This document shows, piece by piece, positions 57,171 through 64,000 of a stretch of DNA of 64,000 nucleotides. Numbering within the stretch: the first letter of the stretch is position 1; every line of letters begins with the position of its first letter. The stretch covers positions 52,487 through 116,486 of the forward strand of contig JAZRBM010000014.1 in the NCBI GenBank assembly GCA_045635085.1, read 5' to 3'. Origin of the DNA: Congzhengia sp045635085. Lineage in GTDB: Bacteria > Bacillota > Clostridia > UBA1381 > UBA9506. Under the pieces are notes generated by a model. That model made no database searches, was not told the origin of the DNA, and was given only the letters and a program-made list of their open reading frames with translations. The position numbers were made by a program, and so were the translations under genes.

Positions 57171-58967
57171 ATGGATTTTGCAAGAGCACACGTGCTTGTC
57201 TGCGGTGGTACCGGTTGTACATCCTCAGGCAGTGTGAAAATTATTGACGAATTTGAAAAGCGCTTAGCTGAAAACGGACTTGAAAAAGAAGTAAAGGTTA
57301 TCAAGACAGGCTGTTTTGGTCTTTGTGCTTTAGGTCCGGTTGTAGTTGTTTACCCAGAGGGTGCATTCTACAGCATGGTTAAGGTAGAAGATGTTGAAGA
57401 AATCGTAAAAGAGCATCTTTTAAAGGGTAGAATTGTAAAGAGATTACTCTACGAAGAAACATTAGTAGATGAAAGTATTAAATCACTTAATGAAGTTGAT
57501 TTTTACAAAAAGCAAAAGAGAGTTGCACTTCGTAACTGTGGTGTAATTGACCCTGAAAATATCGAAGAATATATAGCAGTAGACGGTTATCGTGCTTTGG
57601 GTAAAGCTTTAACCGAAATGACACCTGAACAGGTTATTGATGAAATTAAAAAGTCAGGACTTCGTGGTCGTGGTGGTGCAGGCTTCCCGACAGGCTTAAA
57701 GTGGATGTTTACAGCAAACGCCAATGGCGAAAACGGAAAATATGTTGCTTGTAACGCCGATGAAGGTGACCCGGGTGCATTTATGGACCGTTCTATCTTA
57801 GAGGGTGACCCACATTCAGTTATTGAAGCAATGGCAATAGCAGCTTATGCAGTAGGTGCAGACCAGGGTTACATCTACATTCGTGCAGAGTATCCTATCG
57901 CAGTAGAAAGATTAAAAATTGCAATAAATCAGGCTAAAGAATACGGTCTTTTGGGTGATAACATCTTTGGAACAGATTTTTGCTTTAATTTGGATATAAG
58001 ACTTGGTGCAGGTGCGTTTGTATGTGGTGAAGAAACAGCCTTAATGACATCAATCGAGGGCTTCCGTGGCGAACCAAGACCAAGACCGCCATTCCCTGCA
58101 AATAAAGGTTTATGGCAAAAACCTACACTTTTAAATAACGTTGAAACATATGCAAACATTGCTCAGATTATACTCTATGGTGCAGATTGGCATACACAAA
58201 TCGGTACAGAAAAGAGTAAGGGTACAAAGGTATTTGCTCTAGGCGGTAAGATTAAAAATACAGGTCTGGTTGAAATTCCTATGGGTACAACCCTTCGTGA
58301 AATTGTTGAAGAAATTGGTGGTGGTATCCCTAACGGCAAGAAATTTAAAGCAGCGCAGACAGGTGGTCCTTCCGGCGGTTGTATTCCTGCTTCACTTATC
58401 GATACACCTATTGACTACGATTCTTTGATTGAAATCGGCTCTATGATGGGCTCGGGTGGTCTTATCGTAATGGACGAGGATACCTGTATGGTTGATATAG
58501 CTAAGTTCTTCTTAGAATTTACAGTTGATGAATCTTGCGGTAAGTGTACACCTTGTCGTGTAGGTACCAAGAGAATGCTCGAGATTTTGGACAAAATCAC
58601 AAACGGTAATGGTACACTCGAGGACATCGACAAGCTTGAAGAATTGGCAGAGGGTATCAAATCAACAGCGCTTTGTGGTCTTGGACAGACTGCGCCAAAC
58701 CCGGTTTTAAGTACACTCCGTTATTTCCGTGATGAATATATCGCTCACGTAGTTGATAAGAAATGTCCTGCAGGCGTATGTAAAGCATTACTCTCATACA
58801 AGATTGACCCTGAAAAATGTAAAGGCTGTAGTTTATGTGCAAGAAGCTGTCCTGTTGGTGCAATTTCAGGTCAAATCAAGAGTCCGTTTACTATTGATAC
58901 TGAAAAGTGTATTAAATGCGGTGCTTGTGAAAGCTCATGTAAATTTAATGCTATCAGTAGACAGTAA
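57171..58967 (+). CDS. NuoF-like flavoprotein subunit of the bifurcating hydrogenase (HydB/HndC)
   Basis: 598-aa FMN/NAD(H) subunit. Order: N-terminal [2Fe-2S] Trx-like domain (CGGTGCTSSG, CFGLCALGP), Rossmann-like NADH region GLRGRGGAGFPTGLKW, FMN site GEETALMTSIEG, NuoF cluster site ESCGKCTPCRVG, and a C-terminal double [4Fe-4S] domain (CKGCSLCARSCP, CIKCGACESSCK). This is the expected HydB of electron-bifurcating [FeFe]-hydrogenases, in which NADH and ferredoxin electrons converge. Complete. GGAGGTTACGG gives the RBS. Confidence 0.95.
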   Translation: MDFARAHVLVCGGTGCTSSGSVKIIDEFEKRLAENGLEKEVKVIKTGCFGLCALGPVVVVYPEGAFYSMVKVEDVEEIVKEHLLKGRIVKRLLYEETLVDESIKSLNEVDFYKKQKRVALRNCGVIDPENIEEYIAVDGYRALGKALTEMTPEQVIDEIKKSGLRGRGGAGFPTGLKWMFTANANGENGKYVACNADEGDPGAFMDRSILEGDPHSVIEAMAIAAYAVGADQGYIYIRAEYPIAVERLKIAINQAKEYGLLGDNIFGTDFCFNLDIRLGAGAFVCGEETALMTSIEGFRGEPRPRPPFPANKGLWQKPTLLNNVETYANIAQIILYGADWHTQIGTEKSKGTKVFALGGKIKNTGLVEIPMGTTLREIVEEIGGGIPNGKKFKAAQTGGPSGGCIPASLIDTPIDYDSLIEIGSMMGSGGLIVMDEDTCMVDIAKFFLEFTVDESCGKCTPCRVGTKRMLEILDKITNGNGTLEDIDKLEELAEGIKSTALCGLGQTAPNPVLSTLRYFRDEYIAHVVDKKCPAGVCKALLSYKIDPEKCKGCSLCARSCPVGAISGQIKSPFTIDTEKCIKCGACESSCKFNAISRQ

Positions 58968-58984
58968 TGGGAGGGAGTAAGATA

Positions 58985-60733
58985 ATGGAAATGGTAAATA
59001 TTAAAATAAATGGCATCGATATGCAGGTGCCGGAAAATTATACAATACTGCAGGCAGCAAAAGATGCCGGTATTAAAATTCCTACACTTTGCTTTTTAAA
59101 GGATATAAATGCAATTGGTGCTTGTCGTATGTGCCTGGTTGAAGTTAAAGGTGCAAAAGGCCTGGTTACAGCATGTGTTTATCCTGTAAACGAAGGTATG
59201 GAAGTGTTTACAAACACAGAAAAAGTAAGAAAAGCAAGAAAGACAGTTTTAGAGCTTACACTTTCTAACCATGACAGAAAATGTCTGACATGTAACAGAA
59301 ACCAAAACTGTGAATTACAGAAGCTTTGTGATGAGCTTGGTGTTAAGGATATCGCATTTGAGGGTGAAATGACAGAACACCAGATTGATGATTTGTCAAC
59401 ATCTATCGTGCGTGACAATAACAAATGTATTCTCTGTCGTCGTTGTATCGCTGTTTGTAAAAAGGTGCAGACAGTAGGTGCAATAGATGCACAGGGCAGA
59501 GGCTTTACAACAAAAATCGGTTCTACATTTGATTTGCCTTTATCTGCAACAGATTGTATCAACTGCGGTCAGTGTATAACAGCTTGTCCTGTTGGCGCTC
59601 TTTATGAAAAAGACAGTATAAAGGCAGTTTGGGAAGCGATTGCAGACCCTGCACGTCATGTTGTAGTACAGACAGCTCCTGCAGTTCGTGCAGCCCTTGG
59701 CGAAGAATTTGGTATGCCTATCGGCTCACGTGTAACAGGCAAAATGGTAGCAGCTTTGAAAATGCTTGGGTTTGACAAAGTAGTTGATACAGATTTTGCA
59801 GCTGACGTTACAATTATGGAAGAGGGCACAGAATTTATTAACCGTGTTAAAAACGGTGGAAAACTCCCGCTTATCACATCTTGCAGCCCTGGTTGGGTAA
59901 AATTCTGTGAACACAATTTCCCTGAATTTTTAGACAATTTATCCAGCGCAAAATCACCTCATGAAATGTTTGGTGCGATATTAAAATCATATTATGCTGA
60001 AAAAACAGGCATTGACCCTAAAGACATTTATGTTGTATCTGTAATGCCTTGTACAGCAAAGAAATTTGAAGCACAACGCGAAGAATTGTCAAATGGCAAG
60101 TATCAGGACGTTGACGCTGTTATCACAACTCGTGAACTTGCAAAGATGATTAAAGAAGCAGGTATCGAATTCACAAATTTAAAGGATGCTGTGTTTGATT
60201 CACCGTTTGGTGATGAAGCAACAGGTGCCGGTGTTATATTTGGTGCTACAGGTGGTGTTATGGAAGCAGCACTTCGTACAGTATCAGAGGTACTGACAGG
60301 CAAAGAACTTGAAAAAGTAGAATTCTGCGCTGTTCGTGGCACAGAGGGCATCAAAGAAGCAACACTTAAAATCGGTGATTTAGATGTAAATGTTGCTGTT
60401 GCACACGGTCTTGGTAACGCAAGAGCATTGCTTGAAAAAGTAAAGAGTGGCGAAAAATCATACCACTTTATCGAAATCATGGGATGTCCCGGTGGTTGCG
60501 TAACAGGTGGCGGACAGCCGATAGTTTCATCTAAGACAATGTCTGAACTTGACCTTAAGGCACTTCGTGCTAAGGCATTATATGATGAGGACGAAAGCTT
60601 ATCTATCAGAAAGTCACATGAGAACCCATACGTAAAAGAATTGTATAAAGAATATATGGGCGAGCCTTGTGGACATAAGGCACATGAGTTATTGCATACT
60701 CATTATCATAAGAGAGAAAAGTTAAATAACTAA
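58985..60733 (+). CDS. [FeFe]-hydrogenase catalytic subunit (HydA/HndD)
   Basis: 582-aa enzyme that makes or consumes H2. Domain order: N-terminal [2Fe-2S] (CRMCLVEVKG), His-ligated [4Fe-4S] (HDRKCLTCNRNQNCELQKLC), two [4Fe-4S] (CILCRRCIAVC, CINCGQCITACP), then the H-cluster domain with L1 ITSCSPGWVKFCE, L2 VMPCTAKKFEAQ and L3 MGCPGGCVTGGGQP. L1 reads TSCSPGW rather than TSCCPGW, which I recall as usual for the NAD-linked multimeric type but could not check. The ATG at 58985 follows GGGAGGGAG. It is the last structural gene; the maturases HydE/F/G are not in the window. Confidence 0.95.
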   Translation: MEMVNIKINGIDMQVPENYTILQAAKDAGIKIPTLCFLKDINAIGACRMCLVEVKGAKGLVTACVYPVNEGMEVFTNTEKVRKARKTVLELTLSNHDRKCLTCNRNQNCELQKLCDELGVKDIAFEGEMTEHQIDDLSTSIVRDNNKCILCRRCIAVCKKVQTVGAIDAQGRGFTTKIGSTFDLPLSATDCINCGQCITACPVGALYEKDSIKAVWEAIADPARHVVVQTAPAVRAALGEEFGMPIGSRVTGKMVAALKMLGFDKVVDTDFAADVTIMEEGTEFINRVKNGGKLPLITSCSPGWVKFCEHNFPEFLDNLSSAKSPHEMFGAILKSYYAEKTGIDPKDIYVVSVMPCTAKKFEAQREELSNGKYQDVDAVITTRELAKMIKEAGIEFTNLKDAVFDSPFGDEATGAGVIFGATGGVMEAALRTVSEVLTGKELEKVEFCAVRGTEGIKEATLKIGDLDVNVAVAHGLGNARALLEKVKSGEKSYHFIEIMGCPGGCVTGGGQPIVSSKTMSELDLKALRAKALYDEDESLSIRKSHENPYVKELYKEYMGEPCGHKAHELLHTHYHKREKLNN

Positions 60734-60735
60734 AT

Positions 60736-60769
60736 AAAAAAACTCAAGGGCTTGCCCTTGAGTTTTTTT
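60736..60769. terminator. Bidirectional terminator after the hydrogenase operon
   Basis: Perfect 16-base arms containing CTCAAGGGC/GCCCTTGAG, with a two-base loop. It ends with seven T and is preceded by seven A, so it also serves the convergent phosphoribosyltransferase gene. Confidence 0.85.
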
Positions 60770-60783
60770 ATGCTTAAATGTAA

Positions 60784-61341
60784 TTAGTCAATTGGGTTTC
60801 CGTCTTTGTCGAACAGAGGTAATTTTTCCAGGAAAATAATATCATCACGGTTTGCTGCATCGCCCTCTGCTAAAACTGTCATCTTGCCGCAGATGTTTCC
60901 GCCAACTGCACGAATGAGATTTTCTAAAGCTTTTAATGACTCGCCGGTGCTTATAACGTCGTCAACAATCAGAACACGTTTTCCTGACATAAAGTCCGCA
61001 TCTGATTTGTCAACACACAAAATCTGTTCGTGGTCTGTTGTGATAGAATTAACTGTTACCTTAACAATATCTTTCATATAGAGCTTTGAGCCTTTTCGGG
61101 CTACTATGTATTTTTTTCCTGACTGACGTGACATTTCATAAGCCAGCGGAATACCTTTAGCTTCAGCTGATACAATAACGTCAAACTGTGGTGCACGTTT
61201 TAACAATTCTTCGGCAGCAGCTATCGTTATTTCAGTATCGCCAAACATAATAAAGCCTGCGATATATAATTCTTTATTTATTGGAAATAATGTTAAAGAG
61301 CGCTCAAGCCCTGCGATCTTCATCTCATAGGAAGTTTTCAT
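60784..61341 (-). CDS. Purine-type phosphoribosyltransferase (Apt/PurR-C-terminal-like)
   Basis: 185-aa type I phosphoribosyltransferase. The PRPP loop VLIVDDVISTGESLKALE is near residue 125 and the flexible-loop region with YIVARKGSKLYMKD is visible. Sequence resembles adenine phosphoribosyltransferases and the effector domain of PurR, so either salvage or a ligand-sensing role is possible; no DNA-binding domain is present. ATG at 61341 is chosen (AAAGGTG upstream). Monocistronic with its own promoter. Confidence 0.75.
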   Translation of the reverse strand: MKTSYEMKIAGLERSLTLFPINKELYIAGFIMFGDTEITIAAAEELLKRAPQFDVIVSAEAKGIPLAYEMSRQSGKKYIVARKGSKLYMKDIVKVTVNSITTDHEQILCVDKSDADFMSGKRVLIVDDVISTGESLKALENLIRAVGGNICGKMTVLAEGDAANRDDIIFLEKLPLFDKDGNPID

Positions 61342-61411
61342 ATAAAACACACCTTTCAAAAAATGTTAGACTTACTAAATAATTTTACAAAACAAAATTC
61401 CATACGCATTA

Positions 61412-61440
61412 ATTATAATAAATTTTACGATTTTAGTCAA
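61412..61440 (-). promoter_or_regulatory. Promoter of the phosphoribosyltransferase gene
   Basis: On the minus strand TTGACT (61435-61440), 17-base spacer, consensus TATAAT (61412-61417). The leader is about 65 bases. Confidence 0.75.
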
Positions 61441-61496
61441 GTAATTTGTAATAATGTGTAGAAATTAGAAAAAAATGCATTTTTTAAAAAAATAAC

Positions 61497-61525
61497 TTGC
61501 TTTTTTTCCCCATATCATATAAAAT
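61497..61525 (+). promoter_or_regulatory. Promoter of efp
   Basis: TTGCTT (61497-61502), 17-base spacer, TAAAAT (61520-61525), 44 bases ahead of the ATG. Confidence 0.55.
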
Positions 61526-61569
61526 AATGTCGTATAGAATTGTGAATATTTATTTTTGGAGGTTTATAT

Positions 61570-62127
61570 ATGATATCAGCAGGAGAATTTAGAAACGGTG
61601 TTACATTTGAATTTGAAGGAAACGTGTACCAGATTGTAGAATTTCAGCACGTAAAACCTGGTAAGGGTGCAGCATTCGTTCGTACAAAGCTTAAAAACGT
61701 AATTACAGGCGGTGTTGTTGAAAAAACATTCCGTCCTACAGAAAAAATGCCTAAGGCTCATATCGAAAGAAAGAGTATGCAATACTCTTATAACGATGGT
61801 GACCTTTACTACTTTATGGACAACGAAACATTTGATATGATGCCACTGGGTGCTGATCAGTTAGGTGATGCGCTCAAGTTCGTTACAGAAAATATGAACG
61901 TTACAATACTTTCATACAAGGGCAGTGTATTTGGCGTTGAACCACCTACATTTGTAGAACTTGAAGTTACAGAAACAGAGCCAGGTTTTAAAGGTGATAC
62001 TTCAACAGGTGCTACAAAACCTGCTATCTTAGAAACAGGTGCACAGATTAACGTTCCTCTCTTTATCGACCAGGGCGAAAGAATCCGTGTTGATACAAGA
62101 ACAGGCGAATACATGGAAAGAGTATAA
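61570..62127 (+). CDS. efp: Elongation factor P
   Basis: 185-aa translation factor that relieves stalling at polyproline. Normal length, with the three OB-like domains; the tip loop KPGKGAAFVRTKLKN carries the conserved Lys. The C-terminal RIRVDTRTGEYMERV is typical. GGAGG precedes the ATG. Begins a string with a zinc-ribbon protein and a SLOG protein in the same direction. Confidence 0.97.
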   Translation: MISAGEFRNGVTFEFEGNVYQIVEFQHVKPGKGAAFVRTKLKNVITGGVVEKTFRPTEKMPKAHIERKSMQYSYNDGDLYYFMDNETFDMMPLGADQLGDALKFVTENMNVTILSYKGSVFGVEPPTFVELEVTETEPGFKGDTSTGATKPAILETGAQINVPLFIDQGERIRVDTRTGEYMERV

Positions 62128-62164
62128 TTTATATTTTAGTAAATTTTGAAAGGAGATTTGTATT

Positions 62165-62596
62165 ATGGCATATCTTTCAGAACAAGCAGCTTATTTAAAG
62201 GGTTTAGCAGACGGTATGAAAATCGAAGATTCTTCAAATGAGGGAAAGCTCCTGCTAAAGATTATCGAAGTTTTAGATGAAATGGCAGTTACAGTTGATG
62301 AGCTTGATGAAGAAGCAACAGAAACAGCAGAAAGACTCGAAGACATCGAAGATTGCCTTGATGAAGTTTGCGAAGACTTAGATGATATTTGTGATGACAT
62401 CTACGATGAGTACGATGAAGATTACGACGATGATGATTACTATGATGATGACGAAGATTTAGATTTTTATGAGGTTGAATGTCCTAATTGCTCAGAAAAA
62501 GTTTATTTCGACGATGATATGATTGACGATGAGGTTTTGGTTTGCCCTAACTGCAACGAAAAAATCGAAATCGAATTTGATGAGGACGAAGAATAA
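62165..62596 (+). CDS. Acidic zinc-ribbon protein (CD1247 N-terminal domain-like)
   Basis: 143-aa highly acidic protein. The N terminus AYLSEQAAYLKGLADGMK is a helical domain shared with clostridial CD1247-type proteins. A long Asp/Glu/Tyr-rich stretch (about residues 55-102) follows, then a zinc ribbon VECPNCSEKVYFDD...LVCPNCNEKIEIE (CxxC x2). Function unknown. AAAGGAG precedes the ATG. Its stop overlaps the SLOG gene start (TAATG). Confidence 0.75.
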   Translation: MAYLSEQAAYLKGLADGMKIEDSSNEGKLLLKIIEVLDEMAVTVDELDEEATETAERLEDIEDCLDEVCEDLDDICDDIYDEYDEDYDDDDYYDDDEDLDFYEVECPNCSEKVYFDDDMIDDEVLVCPNCNEKIEIEFDEDEE

Positions 62597-63054
62597 TGAA
62601 AACATGTTGTTTTACAGGTCATAGAAATATACCTTGTGATGCACGTGAAGAGATTTTGTCTGATTTAAAGGTTAAAATTGAAGAATTAATAAACCAGGGT
62701 GTCGCCGTTTTTATAAACGGCGGCGCTTTAGGTTTTGATACTTTAGCAGCCTTGACTGTTTTGGGGCTTAAAAACAAATATCCGAAAATTAAGCTTAAAA
62801 TTTATGCCCCGCACAATCATCAAGCTTCAAGATGGAGTGATGACAATAAAAAAATCTATGATTATATACTCTCGCGTGCTGATGAAGTCAAGATTTTAGC
62901 CCCTTTTCACACACCTGAATGTATGCACGAAAGAAATCGTAAAATGGTAAATGACAGTGACTGTGTCATTGCTTACGTTAAAAAGAGCTCAGGTGGAGCA
63001 TACTACACAGCAGCTTATGCTCTTGGCGAAGATAAAAAAGTATATTATATATAA
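62596..63054 (+). CDS. SLOG-family (DUF1273/YpsA-like) nucleotide-binding protein
   Basis: 152-aa protein of the SLOG superfamily. TCCFTGHRNIP, FINGGALGFDTLAALTVL (core GGALGFDTLAA) and IYAPHNHQASRWSDD are typical of the DUF1273/YpsA group; the GGA-G pattern suggests a nucleotide or ADP-ribose-related ligand. In Bacillus YpsA influences cell division. No phage or defence gene is beside it, so I see no reason to read it as a TIR/SLOG defence effector. Confidence 0.82.
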   Translation: MKTCCFTGHRNIPCDAREEILSDLKVKIEELINQGVAVFINGGALGFDTLAALTVLGLKNKYPKIKLKIYAPHNHQASRWSDDNKKIYDYILSRADEVKILAPFHTPECMHERNRKMVNDSDCVIAYVKKSSGGAYYTAAYALGEDKKVYYI

Positions 63055-63056
63055 AA

Positions 63057-63093
63057 AATACAAAACATCATTTTAGTTGTTTTGTATTTTTTT
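63057..63093 (+). terminator. Terminator after the SLOG gene
   Basis: AATACAAAAC (63057-63066) and GTTTTGTATT (63079-63088) with a 12-base loop and seven T. Confidence 0.8.
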
Positions 63094-63286
63094 GTATAGA
63101 AATAATATTTAAATATAATGGAAAAATTCTATCAAATCCGTCAGTTTTTAATGTCCTGACATTTAAAAAAATAGTTGGTTTGCCACCTAAAGACTATATA
63201 TCCAAATAAAACAAATCAAACAGTATAATTCTCCTTTGTTTGAAGATACTAACAATGTAATTTGAATCTAAAAGGAGTTTTATCTA

Positions 63287-63832
63287 ATGAAAGCAACTGG
63301 AATAGTTAGAAGAATAGACGATCTTGGACGCGTTGTAATACCAAAAGAAATAAGAAGGACACTTAGAATAAGAGAAGGAGCACCTTTAGAAATTTATACC
63401 GGAAAAGACGGAGAAGTAATATTTAAAAAATATTCACCTGTAGGAGAGCTTGGTGAGTTTGCAGGAGATTATGCAGAGACACTTTCAAAAACAAGCGGAT
63501 ATCCGATTTGTATTACTGATACAGATAATATAATTGCGGTCTCCGGTGTTCCGAAAAGAGAGCTTACTGATAAAAAAATCAGTACAGATATAGAAAGAAT
63601 AATGGAAGAAAAAATATCTTTTATTTCAAGAGGAACAGAAAAGAAGAATGTTGCGGTTATAGACGGAAATGAAAAATATACAGCAGGCGTAGTAGTTCCA
63701 ATTATTTCAGAGGGAGATACCATCGGTTCTGTGGTCGTATTTACCAACGAACAACAACCAAAAATGAGTGAAATTGAGGAAAAACTCGCACAATCTGCCG
63801 CGACTTTTTTAGGAAGACATATGGAGCAATAA
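63287..63832 (+). CDS. spoVT: Stage V sporulation protein T
   Basis: 181-aa late-sporulation transcription regulator that tunes sigma-G-dependent genes in the forespore. The N terminus MKATGIVRRIDDLGRVVIPKEI (cited as its first half, MKATGIVRRIDDLGRVV) forms the swapped-hairpin AbrB DNA-binding domain; the C terminus is a GAF-like domain (YPICITDTDNIIAVSG; AGVVVPIISEGDTIGSVVVF in part). AAAGGAG precedes the ATG. The 230-base upstream gap holds only the terminator, a short hairpin and AT-rich sequence with no gene; no clear sigma-G promoter was found. Confidence 0.95.
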   Translation: MKATGIVRRIDDLGRVVIPKEIRRTLRIREGAPLEIYTGKDGEVIFKKYSPVGELGEFAGDYAETLSKTSGYPICITDTDNIIAVSGVPKRELTDKKISTDIERIMEEKISFISRGTEKKNVAVIDGNEKYTAGVVVPIISEGDTIGSVVVFTNEQQPKMSEIEEKLAQSAATFLGRHMEQ

Positions 63833-63845
63833 TTTAAATATTAAA

Positions 63846-64000
63846 GGCTGTAGCAGACGCTGAAGTAGTCAATACTTTGTAGACACAAAAAAGAATATTT
63901 TAAGCTGCCTGTTCAAGTCTGTATTGAACAGGCGGTTTTCTTTTTAGTTTTCGCATAGGTTTTATGTAATTAAAATAGTGTATGGTTTCAACAATGACTT
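63846..64000 (-). mobile_element. Right end of an IS3-family insertion sequence, cut by the window edge
   Basis: The last 150 bases contain the end of a transposase coding frame on the minus strand and, between it and spoVT, a short sequence with GGCTGTAGCAGACGCTGAAG that probably contains the terminal inverted repeat. The other end and target-site duplication are outside the window, so the element's identity is open. Confidence 0.6.
63900..64000 (-). CDS. IS3-family transposase, C-terminal end (partial)
   Basis: The last 32 codons read TIHYFNYIKPMRKLKRKPP then VQYRLEQAA before TAA. IHYFNY...KLKRKPPVQYR is the characteristic C-terminal tail of IS3-family (IS150-like) integrase-core transposases, lying after the DDE catalytic Glu. 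The 5' part lies beyond the window. Confidence 0.75.
   Translation of the reverse strand, partial: VIVETIHYFNYIKPMRKLKRKPPVQYRLEQAA

Noticed and set aside
62596..63054. SLOG protein as part of an antiphage defence system
   Set aside because: Only a stand-alone DUF1273-type gene is present, with housekeeping neighbours and no effector or partner.

Overview
The window is low-GC, densely coded chromosome from a Gram-positive, endospore-forming, fermentative anaerobe of the class Clostridia. Sporulation genes (spoVAD, ytfJ/GerW, spoVT), an S-layer-homology protein, L-lactate dehydrogenase and an NAD-linked multimeric [FeFe]-hydrogenase support this. Genus cannot be fixed by reading alone. No tRNA, rRNA or CRISPR array was seen.

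Layout. 0-3.5 kb: rpsO, a DnaD-like/DnaI-like primosome pair and prs. 3.5-8.7 kb (minus strand): ldh with an ECF S component, then nifS-nifU-mnmA for Fe-S assembly and tRNA thiolation, and a YkuS-like protein. 8.8-11.1 kb: rapZ and a compact phage-type switch (LexA/CI-like S24 repressor, Cys-rich 55-aa protein, sigma-like HTH factor) around a divergent promoter region with three matching operator-like palindromes. 11.2-20 kb: a HAD phosphatase, a lone spoVAD, a uracil/xanthine permease behind an attenuator-type leader, an SLH protein and a MacAB/YknXYZ-type exporter. 20-27 kb: NusG-II/Gx-transporter/ApbE operon, two membrane-linked glycosyltransferases, DegV and a RodA/FtsW-type SEDS protein.

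26.9-38.9 kb is a nine-gene minus-strand purine operon transcribed purE-purF-purM-purN-purO-AICAR transformylase-glyA-purD-purL, behind a sigma-A-type promoter and a ZTP (pfl) riboswitch with a terminator. Its PurF has Gly in place of the glutaminase nucleophile Cys, and IMP synthesis is split into a stand-alone AICAR transformylase and a PurO-type cyclohydrolase.

39.0-52.4 kb is the most striking region: about 13 kb of intact phage late genes and nothing else. It holds terminase, portal, scaffold, capsid, connectors, tail tube, Gp15, an unusually short tape measure, baseplate, receptor-binding protein, SLH-tagged endolysin and holin. There is no integrase, replication or immunity gene beside it. 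It resembles a PBSX-like or gene-transfer-agent-like domesticated particle, and the switch at 9.7-11.1 kb is a plausible but unproven remote controller.

52.4-64 kb: ytfJ, a DUF2953 protein, scpB, scpA and a site-2 protease; a five-gene hydrogenase operon (HndA/HydC, HATPase, HndB, HndC/HydB, HndD/HydA); a purine-type phosphoribosyltransferase; efp, an acidic zinc-ribbon protein, a SLOG protein, spoVT; and the 3' end of an IS3-family element cut by the window edge.
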